Notes: generated by a model from the letters alone, not told the origin. A stretch of DNA of 36,767 nucleotides from Gammaproteobacteria bacterium (GCA_024276875.1 JAJRWL010000105.1:1-36767), one strand, 5' to 3'. Shown: positions 8,793-18,825, counted from the first letter of the stretch. Translations and numbers: made by a program.

Positions 8793-9982
8793 GTGAAGCC
8801 ACCCACCCACAAGCCATGCTGGGTCATTCACGGTCGATACTGCCGGAGCTTGATTACTGGCTGATTGGCGCTGCCGTTGCGTTGCTGGGCTTTGGCGTAA
8901 TTATGGTGGCCTCAGCCTCCCTGCATCTGGGCGATCGTCTGACAGGAAACCCTTTTTATCACCTCACCCGTCATGGCATTGCCGTGGGTTTAGGGTTGTT
9001 GGGTGCGTTGGGCATTTCACGGATACCAACAACACAGTGGGAACGCTCGGGAACGGTGCTCTATTTTGTAGGGTTGCTGCTGCTGCTGATTGTGTTTATC
9101 CCTGGGCTGGGTCGGGAAGCTAACGGGGCTATGCGTTGGATTCCAATAGGGTCATTTAACCTGCAAAGCTCTGAGTTTATGAAACTGTTTTTGGTGGTCT
9201 ATATGGCCGGCTATTTGGTTCGACGGCAGCTTGAGGTGGCGCACAGTATTTGGGGTTTTATTAAGCCGATGATTCTACTGCTTGTTGCCGCAACGCTCAT
9301 TATGTTGCAGCCAGATTTTGGTACAACAGCCGTGCTATTGGCAACGGCGATGGGCATGCTGTTTCTGGGGGGTGTAGCGATCTCACAGTTTGTTGTGTTG
9401 TTAGCGTTGGCGGGAACGGCATTGGTGGGGCTGGTGATTTGGTCACCCTATCGGTTGCAGCGGGTGACCGGTTTTCTTGATCCCTGGGCTGATGTTAATA
9501 ACAGTGGTTACCAGTTGGCTCAAGCGTTGATTGCCTTTGGCCGGGGTGAGTGGTTTGGCGTGGGGCTGGGCAACGGCATCCAAAAGCAGTTTTACCTGCC
9601 AGAGGCACATACTGATTTTCTCATGGCCGTCATTGGTGAAGAGTTTGGTCTGCTGGGTACATTGATGGTGATCTTCCTGTTTAGTCTGATTGTCTGGCGA
9701 GCTTTTCGCGTGGGTGCAGCGGCAGAAGCCATCAATCGTCGATTTTCAGCCTATGTAGCCTATGGCTTTGGACTCTGGATTGGTATGCAAGCCATCATCA
9801 ATATTGGGGTTAATATGGGCCTGTTGCCAACCAAGGGTTTGACGCTGCCGCTGATGAGCTATGGCGGCAACAGCATTATTGTCGCCTGTATTGTGATTGG
9901 GATGTTGGCGCGCATTGACTACGAGACACGGCGGGATGCCCCTGTACATAAATTGGAGCAGGTGAAATGGGCAAACGTGTGA
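8789..9982 (+). CDS. ftsW: Septal peptidoglycan glycosyltransferase FtsW
   Basis: FtsW is the SEDS-family polymerase that strings lipid II into glycan at the septum with FtsI. The 397 residues hold about ten membrane segments after a cytoplasmic tail of roughly 25 residues. Family motifs present: PIGSFNLQSSEFMKL, LQPDFGTT, the catalytic-Asp loop LPEAHTDFLMAVIGEEFG, and TKGLTLPLMSYGGNS. The ATG overlaps the murD stop (ATGA), and the 3' end overlaps murG by 16 bases. Confidence 0.96.
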   Translation: MSEATHPQAMLGHSRSILPELDYWLIGAAVALLGFGVIMVASASLHLGDRLTGNPFYHLTRHGIAVGLGLLGALGISRIPTTQWERSGTVLYFVGLLLLLIVFIPGLGREANGAMRWIPIGSFNLQSSEFMKLFLVVYMAGYLVRRQLEVAHSIWGFIKPMILLLVAATLIMLQPDFGTTAVLLATAMGMLFLGGVAISQFVVLLALAGTALVGLVIWSPYRLQRVTGFLDPWADVNNSGYQLAQALIAFGRGEWFGVGLGNGIQKQFYLPEAHTDFLMAVIGEEFGLLGTLMVIFLFSLIVWRAFRVGAAAEAINRRFSAYVAYGFGLWIGMQAIINIGVNMGLLPTKGLTLPLMSYGGNSIIVACIVIGMLARIDYETRRDAPVHKLEQVKWANV

Positions 9983-11046
9983 TGATTATGGCAGGTGGGA
10001 CAGGGGGACACGTCTTTCCTGCATTGGCGGTGGCTGAGGATCTGCGCCTGCGTGGGGTGGATGTATTTTGGCTTGGAACCCGCAATAGTTTTGAGGCGCG
10101 AGTTGTGCCGGAGTCTGGCATTTCCATGGAGTGGATTAACGTGCAGGGGCTACGTGGCACAGGCATCAAACGTTGGTTGCTGGCACCATTTAAATTGCTA
10201 TTGGCACTGTCACAGGCATTGGCTGTGTTGATTCGTCGGCGACCTAATCTGGTGCTGGGCATGGGGGGTTTTGTTTCAGGGCCCGGTGGCGTAATGGCGC
10301 GTTTAATGGGTATTCCCCTGGTTATTCATGAGCAGAATGCGATCCCTGGCATGACGAATCAATGGCTGTCGCGTATTGCCAGTCGGGTGTTGGAGGCATT
10401 TCCAGGGAGCTTCGGAGCAGCGCGACAGGCGCAGCTGGTAGGGAACCCTGTGCGTACTGATATTGCTGCACTGCCGATCCCCGCTGATCGTATGGCTCAT
10501 CGCGAGGGTACTTTGAGGTTGTTGATCCTAGGTGGCTCTCTGGGTGCTCAGATTTTAAATGAAATCGTGCCTGCTGCGTTGGCAAAAATAGCGCCTAATC
10601 TGCGTCCATTGGTGCGGCATCAGGCGGGTCGAGATAAGGATAAAGCGGCATCGGCGGCTTATCTATCCGCGGCTGTAGAGGCAAATATACAGCCTTTTGT
10701 TGCGGACATGGCAGAGGCTTATGGTTGGGCTGATTTGGTTATCTGTCGTGCGGGTGCGCTGACGATTGCTGAATTGACAGCAGCGGGTGTGGCGGCGGTG
10801 TTGGTGCCTTTCCCTTATGCGGTGGATGACCATCAAACGTGCAATGCGGCTTTTTTGTGTGATCAGGGGGCAGCACAGTTATTGCCCCAATCTGGGTTGA
10901 ATGCAGACAGCCTGGCTGCCTGTTTAAGTGCGTTGTTGAGTGATCGCGCCCAGCTACTACAGATGGCTGAAAATGCACGCGCTTTGGCTCAACCAGAATC
11001 GACACGGCGTGTGGCCGATGTCTGCCAAGAGGTTTGTAACTCATGA
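9967..11046 (+). CDS. murG: UDP-GlcNAc:lipid I N-acetylglucosaminyltransferase MurG
   Basis: MurG makes lipid II by adding GlcNAc to lipid I on the cytoplasmic face of the membrane. The 359 residues form the GT-B fold: the N-terminal glycine loop [16 protein letters not shown] starts at residue 8 with His15 in place, and the C-terminal UDP-GlcNAc site includes [31 protein letters not shown] and [14 protein letters not shown]. The start inside ftsW is supported by GGAG and AGGTGA just upstream and by family N-termini. The end overlaps murC as ATGA. Confidence 0.97.
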   Translation: MGKRVMIMAGGTGGHVFPALAVAEDLRLRGVDVFWLGTRNSFEARVVPESGISMEWINVQGLRGTGIKRWLLAPFKLLLALSQALAVLIRRRPNLVLGMGGFVSGPGGVMARLMGIPLVIHEQNAIPGMTNQWLSRIASRVLEAFPGSFGAARQAQLVGNPVRTDIAALPIPADRMAHREGTLRLLILGGSLGAQILNEIVPAALAKIAPNLRPLVRHQAGRDKDKAASAAYLSAAVEANIQPFVADMAEAYGWADLVICRAGALTIAELTAAGVAAVLVPFPYAVDDHQTCNAAFLCDQGAAQLLPQSGLNADSLAACLSALLSDRAQLLQMAENARALAQPESTRRVADVCQEVCNS

Positions 11047-12479
11047 ATATGCCAACCAGCAGGCGACCCGCAGAGTTAATGAGTCGAGTGAAACGTATCC
11101 ATTTTGTCGGCATTGGTGGTGTGGGCATGAGTGGCATTGCTGAGGTGCTGCTGAATTTGAATTTTCAGGTGACAGGTTCTGATGTCCGTGAAGGGGCAGC
11201 AACACGGCGACTGGTTGAGTTGGGAGCAAAGGTTGTGATCGGGCATCGCTCCAGAAATGTGGTGGGCTGCGATGCGGTGGTGATCTCCAGTGCCGTGAAA
11301 GAGAGCAACCCAGAGGTGGCAGCTGCACGGGTGCAACGTATCCCTGTCGTGCCACGGGCAGAGATGCTGGCGGAGTTGATGCGTTTTCGCTTTGGTATTG
11401 CAGTGGCCGGTACACACGGCAAGACCACCACCACCAGTCTGGTCTCCAGCTTGTTGGCAGAGGGTGAGCTGGATCCCACCTTTGTGATCGGTGGCAGGTT
11501 GAACAGTGCGGGCAGTAATGCCCGTCTGGGTGAGGGTGATTATCTGGTGGCAGAGGCGGATGAGAGCGATGCCTCCTTCCTCTATTTGCAACCGATGTTG
11601 GCAGTGGTGACCAATGTGGATGCTGATCACATGACGACCTATGGCGGTGATTTTAATCGCCTGCGCAGTACCTTTATCGAGTTTTTACACCATCTTCCGT
11701 TTTATGGTTTGGCCGTGCTCTGTATTGACGATGAGGAGGTACGTGGGTTGTTGTCAGAGATCGCGCGACCTATGCGCACCTATGGCACGGTGGCAGAAGC
11801 CGATGTGCGTGCCAGTGATATTCGTCAGGAAGGGCTACAGACCTTTTTTAAGGTGCATCAGACAGGTTATCCCGCGCTGGATATTACGCTGAACATGCCG
11901 GGTAGACACAATATGTTGAATGCCCTGGCTGCAATCACGGTGGCACGTGAACTGAAGGTTGATGATGTCGCCATCCAACGGGGGTTGCAGGGCTTTCAGG
12001 GCATTGGCCGACGTTTTCAGGTCATGGGTGAGTGTCAAACAGCGGCTGGAGAGGTGATGTTGGTGGATGATTATGCGCATCATCCACGCGAGGTCGATGC
12101 CACCATTGATGCGGTGCGGGCGGGTTGGCCAGGGCGGCGTTTGGTTATTGCCTTTCAGCCGCACAGATACACCCGAACCCAGGAACAATTTGAAGATTTT
12201 GTACAGGTATTGTCAAAAGCAGATGCGCTGCTGCTGACCGAGGTTTATGCCGCAGGTGAGGAACCAATTCCAGGTGCGGATACACGGTCATTGATTCGTG
12301 CGTTGCGTGCAAGAGGGCAAGTTGATCCGGTATTTTTTGATCCTCTTGCAGAGCTGTCTACCCTTTTACTGGGCGTGTTGCAGGATGGCGATATCGTACT
12401 TACCCTTGGCGCGGGGGATATTGGATCTATGGCCGCTCGATTGGCGGCAGAGATAAGTCTGACAGGAGATTGCCCGTGA
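11043..12479 (+). CDS. murC: UDP-N-acetylmuramate:L-alanine ligase MurC
   Basis: MurC adds the first amino acid, L-Ala, to UDP-MurNAc. The 478 residues show the N-terminal loop [17 protein letters not shown], the intact P-loop [11 protein letters not shown] (residues 123 onward), [27 protein letters not shown] and the substrate motif [15 protein letters not shown]. The length fits E. coli MurC (about 490). The gene overlaps murG as ATGA. Its stop overlaps the GTG of a small unknown ORF, which separates it from murB. Confidence 0.97.
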   Translation: MNMPTSRRPAELMSRVKRIHFVGIGGVGMSGIAEVLLNLNFQVTGSDVREGAATRRLVELGAKVVIGHRSRNVVGCDAVVISSAVKESNPEVAAARVQRIPVVPRAEMLAELMRFRFGIAVAGTHGKTTTTSLVSSLLAEGELDPTFVIGGRLNSAGSNARLGEGDYLVAEADESDASFLYLQPMLAVVTNVDADHMTTYGGDFNRLRSTFIEFLHHLPFYGLAVLCIDDEEVRGLLSEIARPMRTYGTVAEADVRASDIRQEGLQTFFKVHQTGYPALDITLNMPGRHNMLNALAAITVARELKVDDVAIQRGLQGFQGIGRRFQVMGECQTAAGEVMLVDDYAHHPREVDATIDAVRAGWPGRRLVIAFQPHRYTRTQEQFEDFVQVLSKADALLLTEVYAAGEEPIPGADTRSLIRALRARGQVDPVFFDPLAELSTLLLGVLQDGDIVLTLGAGDIGSMAARLAAEISLTGDCP

Positions 12480-12640
12480 GTCAGCCCAGTTTACGGCATT
12501 TGCATATGGGGTGTGGCGAACCACTTATGGCGGCTTGTGCGGCACTTAAAAAAACAACACCTAAAGCCCGCCAGAAAAAACAGCACCAAGGAGAGAACAA
12601 ACAGTCGGCTCAAATACGAAAGGTAAAAGGGGCATGTTAG
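12476..12640 (+). CDS. Small basic hypothetical protein between murC and murB
   Basis: I do not recognise this 54-codon ORF. It starts with GTG overlapping the murC stop (GTGA), with AGGAG seven bases upstream (12464-12468), as good a ribosome binding site as any in the cluster. It ends at TAG 12638-12640, overlapping the murB ATG (12634) by seven bases, so it would couple translation of murC to murB. The product is strongly basic (11 Lys/Arg against 2 Glu, mostly in the C-terminal half), has Cys at 13, 21 and 54 and no membrane segment. It may be a real small protein, or only a translated linker that carries ribosomes to murB. Confidence 0.5.
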   Translation: MSQPSLRHLHMGCGEPLMAACAALKKTTPKARQKKQHQGENKQSAQIRKVKGAC

Positions 12641-13539
12641 TGGCTGAGCAATCAGATTGGCGTGGTGTGATGTTGTATGACGAACCCCTTGCAAAGCATA
12701 CCACTTGGCGAGTGGGTGGTCCGGCGCGGCAATTTTACTGCCCAGCTGGCGGTATGGATCTCATCCAATTTCTGCAACAGCTACCCGTAGATGAGCCTTT
12801 GTTGTGGCTGGGCATGGGCAGCAATCTGCTGGTGCGAGATGGTGGCTTTAATGGCACGGTGGTTGCCACTCAGGGTTGCCTGACTGAAATGACGCTGATG
12901 GAGCCGAACCTGCTGCGGGTTGAGGCTGGCGTTGCTTCCCCTCAAGTGGCGCGATTTGCGGCTCGAGCAGGCTTGTGCGGCGTGGAATTTCTGGCCGGTA
13001 TTCCAGGCACTATGGGCGGTGCTCTGGCGATGAATGCGGGCGCTTTTGGCGGTGAAATCTGGCCGTGGGTTGAAAGGGTTGAAACCATTGATCGGACAGG
13101 GCGGGTGAGGGTGCGCCACCCTGAGGATTTTGATGTGGGATACCGTAAGGTTATCGCCCCTGAAGGTGAGTGGTTTTTGGCGGCTCGATTACGTTTGGAG
13201 CAGGGTGATGTCGCTCAGGGACAGTCGCGAATTCGAGAGCTGCTTGAAAAACGGGCAGCAGCGCAGCCTATTGGCCAACCCAGTTGTGGCTCTGTATTTC
13301 GTAATCCTGTCGGCGGTTATGCCGCTCAATTGATTGAGTCGGCAGGGCTTAAAGGGGTGGCTGTTGGCGGCGCATGTGTCTCTGAAAAACATGCCAATTT
13401 TATTATTAACACCGGTGAGGCAACAGCCGCAGATATCGAGTGGTTGATTGCAAAGATACAGCAGCAAGTGATGGAAAAGAGCGGTGTAAAGCTGCAAACA
13501 GAAGTCTGTATCGTCGGTGAGGCAGAGCATTCGTTATGA
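12634..13539 (+). CDS. murB: UDP-N-acetylenolpyruvoylglucosamine reductase MurB
   Basis: MurB is the FAD- and NADPH-dependent enzyme that reduces UDP-GlcNAc-enolpyruvate to UDP-MurNAc. At 301 residues it resembles the shorter type II enzymes (as in Bacillus or Staphylococcus) rather than the 342-residue E. coli type I. FAD-binding motifs are clear: TTWRVGGPA, LGMGSNLLVRDGGFNGTVV and AGIPGTMGGALAMNAGAFG. The catalytic serine region is SCGSVFRNP, followed by SEKHANFIIN. The ATG at 12634 has AAAGGT about nine bases upstream. The stop overlaps ddl as ATGA. Confidence 0.96.
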   Translation: MLVAEQSDWRGVMLYDEPLAKHTTWRVGGPARQFYCPAGGMDLIQFLQQLPVDEPLLWLGMGSNLLVRDGGFNGTVVATQGCLTEMTLMEPNLLRVEAGVASPQVARFAARAGLCGVEFLAGIPGTMGGALAMNAGAFGGEIWPWVERVETIDRTGRVRVRHPEDFDVGYRKVIAPEGEWFLAARLRLEQGDVAQGQSRIRELLEKRAAAQPIGQPSCGSVFRNPVGGYAAQLIESAGLKGVAVGGACVSEKHANFIINTGEATAADIEWLIAKIQQQVMEKSGVKLQTEVCIVGEAEHSL

Positions 13540-14450
13540 CAGCTACAGCGGCAGATTTTGGCAAAGTGGCAGTGCTCATGGGGGGGCAGTCGGCAGAGCG
13601 CGAAGTGTCACTCCGCAGTGGGCAAGCGGTGCTGGCAGCGCTGCTGCGTCAGGGTGTTAGCGCCTATGCCGTGGATGTGGGGGCAGATGTTATGACACAT
13701 TTAGCCACGGCAACCTATGATCGAGCCTTTATCACGCTGCATGGACGTGGTGGTGAAGATGGTGTCATTCAAGGCGCGCTTGAGATGTTGAACCTGCCCT
13801 ATACAGGCAGCGGCGTTTCGGGTTCTGCATTGGGAATGGATAAATACCGCTGCAAGCTGTTGTGGAAAGGTTTGGGGTTGCCGACAGCTGATTTTGTGAT
13901 GCTACGCAGCGAACAGGATTTAGATGAGGCCGCAGTATTGGGTTTTCCGTTGATGATTAAGCCATCACATGAAGGCTCCAGTGTGGGTATGGCTCGGGTT
14001 GAAAATCAGGAAGAGTTGTACAGGGCGTGGCAGGAAGCTGCACAGTATGATGCGGATGTTATGGCAGAAAAATGGCTTACAGGGGCTGAGTTTACCGCCG
14101 CTGTTTTGGGCGATGAGGTATTGCCCCTGATCCGACTTGAGACCCCGCGTGTTTTTTATGACTATGCCGCAAAATATGAGGCTGATGACACCACTTATCT
14201 CTGCCCCTGTGGATTGGATGAGACGCAGGAGCAGCAGGTACAAGCATTGGCTCTAAAGGCGTTTCGCTCAGTGGATGCGCGAGGTTGGGGGCGCGTGGAT
14301 TTGATGCAGGACGGTCGTGGGCGCTTTCTATTGCTGGAGATTAATACCTCACCGGGAATGACAGATCACAGCTTGGTGCCGATGGCTGCGCGTGCCCGAG
14401 GCATTGAGTTTGATCGATTGGTGTGGCGAATCTTAGAGGATACCTTGTAA
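13536..14450 (+). CDS. ddl: D-alanine:D-alanine ligase
   Basis: Ddl joins two D-alanines with ATP; the dipeptide is the substrate of MurF encoded in the same cluster. The 304 residues match DdlB. Visible motifs: VLMGGQSAEREVSLRSG at the N-terminus, HGRGGEDGVIQGALEML, the ATP-grasp lysine and omega loop MIKPSHEGSSVGMARV, and the metal-binding end DLMQDGRGRFLLLEINTSPGMTDHSLVPMAA. The start overlaps murB as ATGA. ftsQ follows two bases after the stop. Confidence 0.97.
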   Translation: MTATAADFGKVAVLMGGQSAEREVSLRSGQAVLAALLRQGVSAYAVDVGADVMTHLATATYDRAFITLHGRGGEDGVIQGALEMLNLPYTGSGVSGSALGMDKYRCKLLWKGLGLPTADFVMLRSEQDLDEAAVLGFPLMIKPSHEGSSVGMARVENQEELYRAWQEAAQYDADVMAEKWLTGAEFTAAVLGDEVLPLIRLETPRVFYDYAAKYEADDTTYLCPCGLDETQEQQVQALALKAFRSVDARGWGRVDLMQDGRGRFLLLEINTSPGMTDHSLVPMAARARGIEFDRLVWRILEDTL

Positions 14451-14452
14451 AA

Positions 14453-15247
14453 ATGGGACAGAAACGCGCTACAAAAAAGGCAAAAACGAAGAGGCCGATC
14501 TTTGCATTGGTTGTTCGGTGGTCTCTGGCCTTGGTGTTGTTTGGCGCTATGGGTGGGGGTGTTGCTTTAGGGGTGACTAAGCTACTTGACCCGCAGACTT
14601 TTCCACTAAAGGTTGTGAGCATTAAAGGTGATTTTAAATATCTTGATCATCAAAAGCTGGAACAAGCCATAGCAACAGAGGTTCAGGGTGGTTTTTTTAC
14701 GCTGGATGTAGAGGCGATACATGCACGACTGTTACAGATGCCTTGGGTGGCCAAGGTTGCGGTGCGCAGGGTTTGGCCTGACACCTTGCTCGTTTTTGTG
14801 GAAGAACAGGTTCCGTTTGCACGGTGGGGCAAAACAGCGCTGTTAAATATGCAGGGTGAGCCATTTCAGCCAGCAGAAAAGGAGGTTCCTGCTGGATTGT
14901 TGCGGCTTGTTGGATCGAAGGGGATGGCTCGAGAAATGGTGGCTCGTTATCGTGAGATGCAGCTGCGTTTTGAGACGGTGGCGTTACAGATCTCTAGCAT
15001 TAAGCAAAATGCCCGCCAGGCATGGTTGATTGAGTTCACAGATAAAAGTGTCATTGAGTTAGGGAGTCAACATATTGGTCAACGAGTTGAGCGTTTTATT
15101 CAGATATATCCTCGGCTTAAAGTGGCTGGGCGAGGCATACCAAAGCAAGTGGATCTGCGCTACACCAATGGTTTTGTAGTGCATTGGGAGCTGAATGGGC
15201 AGGATAAAATAGTGACAGATATAATCAAACATAATGAGTTGGGGTAA
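14453..15247 (+). CDS. ftsQ: Cell division protein FtsQ
   Basis: FtsQ is a bitopic divisome scaffold that recruits FtsL, FtsB and FtsWI. From the ATG at 14453 it has 264 residues (E. coli 276): a basic cytoplasmic tail (GQKRATKKAKTKRP), a membrane segment (about 20-43), the POTRA domain (LKVVSIKGDFKYLDHQKLEQAI) and the FtsQ domain with MPWVAKVAVRRVWPDTLLVFVEEQVPFARWG. A GTG at 14423 in the same frame would overlap ddl and add ten residues; I prefer 14453 because AGAGGA lies about 12 bases before it and the tail then begins normally. The stop overlaps ftsA as TAATG. Confidence 0.93.
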   Translation: MGQKRATKKAKTKRPIFALVVRWSLALVLFGAMGGGVALGVTKLLDPQTFPLKVVSIKGDFKYLDHQKLEQAIATEVQGGFFTLDVEAIHARLLQMPWVAKVAVRRVWPDTLLVFVEEQVPFARWGKTALLNMQGEPFQPAEKEVPAGLLRLVGSKGMAREMVARYREMQLRFETVALQISSIKQNARQAWLIEFTDKSVIELGSQHIGQRVERFIQIYPRLKVAGRGIPKQVDLRYTNGFVVHWELNGQDKIVTDIIKHNELG

Positions 15248-16482
15248 TGAGTAAAAAAAGTGAAATGAATCTCATTGTTGGCTTGGATATTGGTACCTCT
15301 AAGGTGGTGGCAATTGTTGGCGAGATTAAGGCAGACAGTGAGATTGAGATTATTGGCATTGGCTCGCATCCATCGCGTGGCTTAAAGAAGGGGGTTGTCG
15401 TCAATATTGAATCGACGGTTCAGTCCATGCAGCGGGCGGTCGAGGAAGCAGAGCTGATGGCGGGCTGTGAGATTCAATCTGTTTTTGCGGGTATTGCAGG
15501 CAGCCATATTCGTAGTCTGAATTCACAAGGCGTTGTTGGTATCAAGGATCAAGAGGTGACTCAAAGTGATCTGGATAGGGTGATTGATGCGGCAAGAGCG
15601 GTGGCTATCCCAGCAGACCAGAAGATTCTGCATATCCTGCCCCAAGAGTTTGTCATTGATGATCAGGATGGCATTCGTGAGCCAATCGGGATGTCAGGGG
15701 TCAGGCTGGAGGCTCGGGTGCATATGGTCACAGGGGCGGTGAGTGCGGCACAAAATATTGTTAAGTGTGTGCGCCGTTGTGGGCTGGAAGTGGATGATCT
15801 GATACTTGAACAGCTCAGTTCTGCTAACGCTGTTCTGAGTGACGATGAGAAAGAGCTGGGTGTTTGCTTGGTGGATATTGGTGGTGGCACAACGGATATT
15901 GCCATCTTTACCGAAGGGGCTATTCGGCATACCGCAGTGATACCGATAGCGGGTGATCAGGTGACCAACGATATTGCTGTGGCACTGCGTACACCGACCC
16001 AGCATGCAGAGGATATCAAAATTAAGTATGCCTGCGCGCTGACCCAACTGGCGTCTGATAATGAAACCATTGAAGTGCCAAGTATAGGCAATAGGCCCGC
16101 GCGACGGCTTTCGCGCCAAACATTGGCTGAGGTGGTTGAGCCACGTTATGAAGAGCTGTTGTTATTAATACAGGCTGAATTACGACGCAGTGGATTTGAA
16201 AACTTAATGGCTGGAGGCGTGGTGCTTACCGGTGGTAGTGCAAAGATGGAGGGGTTGATTGAGCTGGCAGAGGAGGTGTTTCACATGCCAGTGCGTTTAG
16301 GGGTGCCACAGTATGTCACTGGGTTGGCAGATGTGGTGCGAAATCCAATTTATGCCACAGGAGTGGGTTTATTGTTATTTGGGCGAAGTCATCATGCTAA
16401 AGGGGGCATGGAATTTTCACGAAATAGCAGTGTGAAATCAGTTTGGGCACGGATGAAGAGTTGGTTTCAGGGCAATTTTTGA
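15247..16482 (+). CDS. ftsA: Cell division protein FtsA
   Basis: FtsA is the actin-like ATPase that tethers FtsZ filaments to the membrane and signals to FtsQLB/FtsWI. The 411 residues contain the phosphate loops VGLDIGTSKVVAIVGE near the N-terminus and LVDIGGGTTDIAIF, the 1C subdomain between them (GLKKGVVVNIESTVQSMQRAVEEAELMAG), and VVLTGGSAKMEGL. The C-terminus (VWARMKSWFQGNF) is the amphipathic membrane-targeting helix typical of FtsA. It overlaps the ftsQ stop by one base. 76 bases separate it from ftsZ. Confidence 0.97.
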   Translation: MSKKSEMNLIVGLDIGTSKVVAIVGEIKADSEIEIIGIGSHPSRGLKKGVVVNIESTVQSMQRAVEEAELMAGCEIQSVFAGIAGSHIRSLNSQGVVGIKDQEVTQSDLDRVIDAARAVAIPADQKILHILPQEFVIDDQDGIREPIGMSGVRLEARVHMVTGAVSAAQNIVKCVRRCGLEVDDLILEQLSSANAVLSDDEKELGVCLVDIGGGTTDIAIFTEGAIRHTAVIPIAGDQVTNDIAVALRTPTQHAEDIKIKYACALTQLASDNETIEVPSIGNRPARRLSRQTLAEVVEPRYEELLLLIQAELRRSGFENLMAGGVVLTGGSAKMEGLIELAEEVFHMPVRLGVPQYVTGLADVVRNPIYATGVGLLLFGRSHHAKGGMEFSRNSSVKSVWARMKSWFQGNF

Positions 16483-16529
16483 TTGAGAGTTAAGTAACTT
16501 CGATAACGAATTATTTCTACAGAATACAG

Positions 16530-16542
16530 CACATGTCATGTG
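16530..16542. promoter_or_regulatory. Perfect inverted repeat just upstream of the ftsZ ribosome binding site
   Basis: CACATG-T-CATGTG is a perfect 6-bp inverted repeat with a one-base centre, ending two bases before the purine-rich AGAGGAGAGAAGG that serves ftsZ. Its symmetry looks more like a protein operator than an RNA hairpin, as the loop would be too tight. No regulator can be named. The repeat is seen; a regulatory role is inferred. Confidence 0.25.
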
Positions 16543-16558
16543 TAGAGGAGAGAAGGTT

Positions 16559-17743
16559 ATGTTTGAATTGATGGATGCATACAGCCAAAATGCAGTAATT
16601 AAGGTCATTGGTGTGGGTGGTGGCGGTGGTAATGCGGTTAATCATATGTTGGGGGCTAATATAGAGGGTGTCGATTTTATCTGTGCGAATACGGATGCAC
16701 AGGCATTGAAGAACAGTGAAGTTAGAACCGTACTGCAGTTGGGTTCCAATATCACCAAAGGGTTAGGTGCGGGTGCTGACCCAACAGTTGGTCATGAAGC
16801 TGCTTTGGAAGATAGGGATCGTATTCAAGAGGCGCTTGAAGGTGCTGATATGGTGTTTATTACGGCAGGAATGGGTGGAGGGACCGGTACCGGTGCAGCG
16901 CCTATTGTGGCAGAGGTGGCGAAAGAGCTGGGGATTCTTACCGTAGCTGTGGTGACTAAACCCTTCCGGTTTGAAGGTGCAAAGCGTCAAAAAGTAGCTG
17001 CAGAAGGGATAGAAGCACTGGCTAGAAATGTGGATTCGTTGATCACGATTCCGAATGAAAAGCTACTGGCTGTGCTGGGCAAAGAGATGTCGCTGCTGAA
17101 TGCTTTTAAAACGGCCAATGATGTGCTGCTGGGTGCAGTACAAGGCATTGCAGAGTTGATTACCCGCCCTGGTTTGATCAATGTAGATTTTGCTGATGTG
17201 CGCACCGTGATGTCTGAAATGGGTGTGGCGATGATGGGATCTGGTGCGGCCAGTGGTGAGACACGTGCGCGAGATGCGGCTGAAGAGGCAATCAATAGCC
17301 CGTTATTGGAAGATGTCAATCTATCGGGTGCGCGAGGTATTTTAGTGAACATTACGGCAGGCTTGGATCTGTCGATAGGTGAGTTTGAAGAGGTTGGCAG
17401 TACAATTAAAGAGTTTGCTTGCGATGAGGCTACTGTGGTTGTGGGTACGGTGATTGATCCTGATATGCAGGATGAGATGCGCGTAACTGTTGTGGCGACT
17501 GGATTGGGTGAGGTGGTCATTCAAAAGCAACAACCTGCTGCTTCTATAACCTCTGAGCGGGTTGCTGTTAAGTTAGTGAGTCAAGATGGAGCGGCTTCAA
17601 CTTCAGTGGATTATGCTGATATGGATAAGCCTACTGTGATAAGAAAAGAGGCGAAGGCAGCGCAACCCTACTCGGAATCATTAAAGGATAAGGATATGGC
17701 TTATCTTGATATCCCTGCGTTTTTACGCCGTCAGGCAGACTAA
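16559..17743 (+). CDS. ftsZ: Cell division protein FtsZ
   Basis: FtsZ is the tubulin-like GTPase that forms the Z ring. From the ATG at 16559 the protein has 394 residues. It shows the N-terminal [17 protein letters not shown], the tubulin signature GGGTGTG at 106-112, the T7 loop segment [14 protein letters not shown], a linker, and the conserved C-terminal peptide [10 protein letters not shown] that binds FtsA, ZipA and ZapD. An in-frame ATG at 16538 would add seven residues, but AGGAGAG lies just before 16559 and known FtsZ proteins start MFEL. The ZapD partner is encoded at 26406-27203. Confidence 0.97.
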   Translation: MFELMDAYSQNAVIKVIGVGGGGGNAVNHMLGANIEGVDFICANTDAQALKNSEVRTVLQLGSNITKGLGAGADPTVGHEAALEDRDRIQEALEGADMVFITAGMGGGTGTGAAPIVAEVAKELGILTVAVVTKPFRFEGAKRQKVAAEGIEALARNVDSLITIPNEKLLAVLGKEMSLLNAFKTANDVLLGAVQGIAELITRPGLINVDFADVRTVMSEMGVAMMGSGAASGETRARDAAEEAINSPLLEDVNLSGARGILVNITAGLDLSIGEFEEVGSTIKEFACDEATVVVGTVIDPDMQDEMRVTVVATGLGEVVIQKQQPAASITSERVAVKLVSQDGAASTSVDYADMDKPTVIRKEAKAAQPYSESLKDKDMAYLDIPAFLRRQAD

Positions 17744-17820
17744 TGGAGAGATAACCTGATTTTGATTAAAGGGTTATGAGTGGAACTGCGAAGGCTGCCA
17801 CAGAAATAGATCGTGCTGTT

Positions 17821-17849
17821 TTGTATGGTATCTGGCGCTATGGTAGGAT
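17821..17849 (+). promoter_or_regulatory. Possible sigma-70 promoter upstream of lpxC
   Basis: In the 170-base gap between ftsZ and lpxC, TTGTAT (17821-17826) lies 17 bases before TAGGAT (17844-17849), which is preceded by TG one base upstream as in an extended -10 element. The hexamers match consensus only in part (3/6 and 4/6). The gap also contains an 8-bp inverted repeat, ATGGAGAG/CTCTCCAT, at 17743-17750 and 17867-17874. No clear terminator for the dcw operon is visible, so lpxC may also be read from upstream. Confidence 0.3.
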
Positions 17850-17913
17850 GCTGCCAAATTTCACAGCTCTCCATCTGTATCTGTTCATTAAAGGTTAAAG
17901 GTAAAATTCCTCA

Positions 17914-18825
17914 ATGATAAAGCAACGTACGCTTAAAAATGTCATTCGTGCAACGGGTGTGGGTTTGCACACAGGTGAGAAAATCTATCTTACGCTTCGG
18001 CCGGCAGCTGTTGATACAGGTATCGTATTTAGGCGGGTAGATTTAGATGAGCCGGTTGAGATACGTGCCTGCCCAGAAAATGTGGGTGACACGCAGCTTT
18101 CAACCTCGTTGGAAAAAGAGGGGGTCAAGATATCTACCATTGAACATCTGCTATCAGCTTTTGCGGGTCTTGGCATTGATAATGCCTACGTGGACGTGAG
18201 TGCGCCAGAAGTGCCAATAATGGATGGCAGTGCGGGGCCTTTTGTTTTTTTAATCCAATCTGCGGGGATTGAAGAGCAGAAAGCAGCGAAAAAATTTGTT
18301 CGAATTAAGCAGCGTGTGCTGGTTGAAGAGGGAGATAAACACGCCTGTTTTGAACCGTTTGATGGATTTAAGGTCTCTTTTACTATTGATTTTGATCATC
18401 CTGCTTTTACGGATCATACACGTTGTGCATCCATTGATTTTTCATCCACCTCCTTTGTTAAAGAGGTGAGTCGAGCAAGAACCTTTGGTTTTTTGCGCGA
18501 TATCGAAATGCTGCGGGAGCGTCAGTTGGCTCTTGGCGGCAGCCTGGATAATGCCGTTGTAGTGGATGATTACCGTATCTTGAATGAGGATGGATTACGC
18601 TACGAGGATGAGTTTGTAAAACATAAAATCCTTGATGCGATTGGCGACCTTTACTTGCTGGGACACAGCCTCATTGGTTCGTTTAGCTGGTGCAAATCAG
18701 GTCATGCGTTAAATAATAAACTACTTCAAACGCTACTAGCAGATAAAAATGCGTGGGAAGAGGTGACCTTTAAAGAAGAGGGCAATGTACCGATTTCCTA
18801 CATGAAGCCGGTTCAAGCAACCTGA
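17914..18825 (+). CDS. lpxC: UDP-3-O-acyl-N-acetylglucosamine deacetylase LpxC
   Basis: LpxC is the zinc enzyme of the first committed step of lipid A synthesis, so the cell makes an outer membrane with LPS. The 303 residues are close to E. coli (305). Zinc ligands His78, His237 and Asp241 lie in [17 protein letters not shown] and [16 protein letters not shown], with catalytic Glu77 and His264 (SGHALNN). The first residues [23 protein letters not shown] are standard. It sits after ftsZ as in many gammaproteobacteria. AAAGGT elements lie upstream of the ATG. Confidence 0.97.
   Translation: MIKQRTLKNVIRATGVGLHTGEKIYLTLRPAAVDTGIVFRRVDLDEPVEIRACPENVGDTQLSTSLEKEGVKISTIEHLLSAFAGLGIDNAYVDVSAPEVPIMDGSAGPFVFLIQSAGIEEQKAAKKFVRIKQRVLVEEGDKHACFEPFDGFKVSFTIDFDHPAFTDHTRCASIDFSSTSFVKEVSRARTFGFLRDIEMLRERQLALGGSLDNAVVVDDYRILNEDGLRYEDEFVKHKILDAIGDLYLLGHSLIGSFSWCKSGHALNNKLLQTLLADKNAWEEVTFKEEGNVPISYMKPVQAT

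Noticed and set aside
11076-11630. 184-codon minus-strand ORF within murC
   Set aside because: It lies fully antisense to an intact murC, is rich in His and Cys in the way of antisense frames, and has no recognisable domain.
16987-17520. 177-codon minus-strand ORF within ftsZ
   Set aside because: Antisense to ftsZ, Ser/Thr-rich low-complexity product, no ribosome binding site or domain.
17743-17874. 8-bp inverted repeat bracketing the ftsZ-lpxC gap as a mobile element end
   Set aside because: No transposase, no flanking duplication, and 8 bp over about 130 bases can occur by chance.
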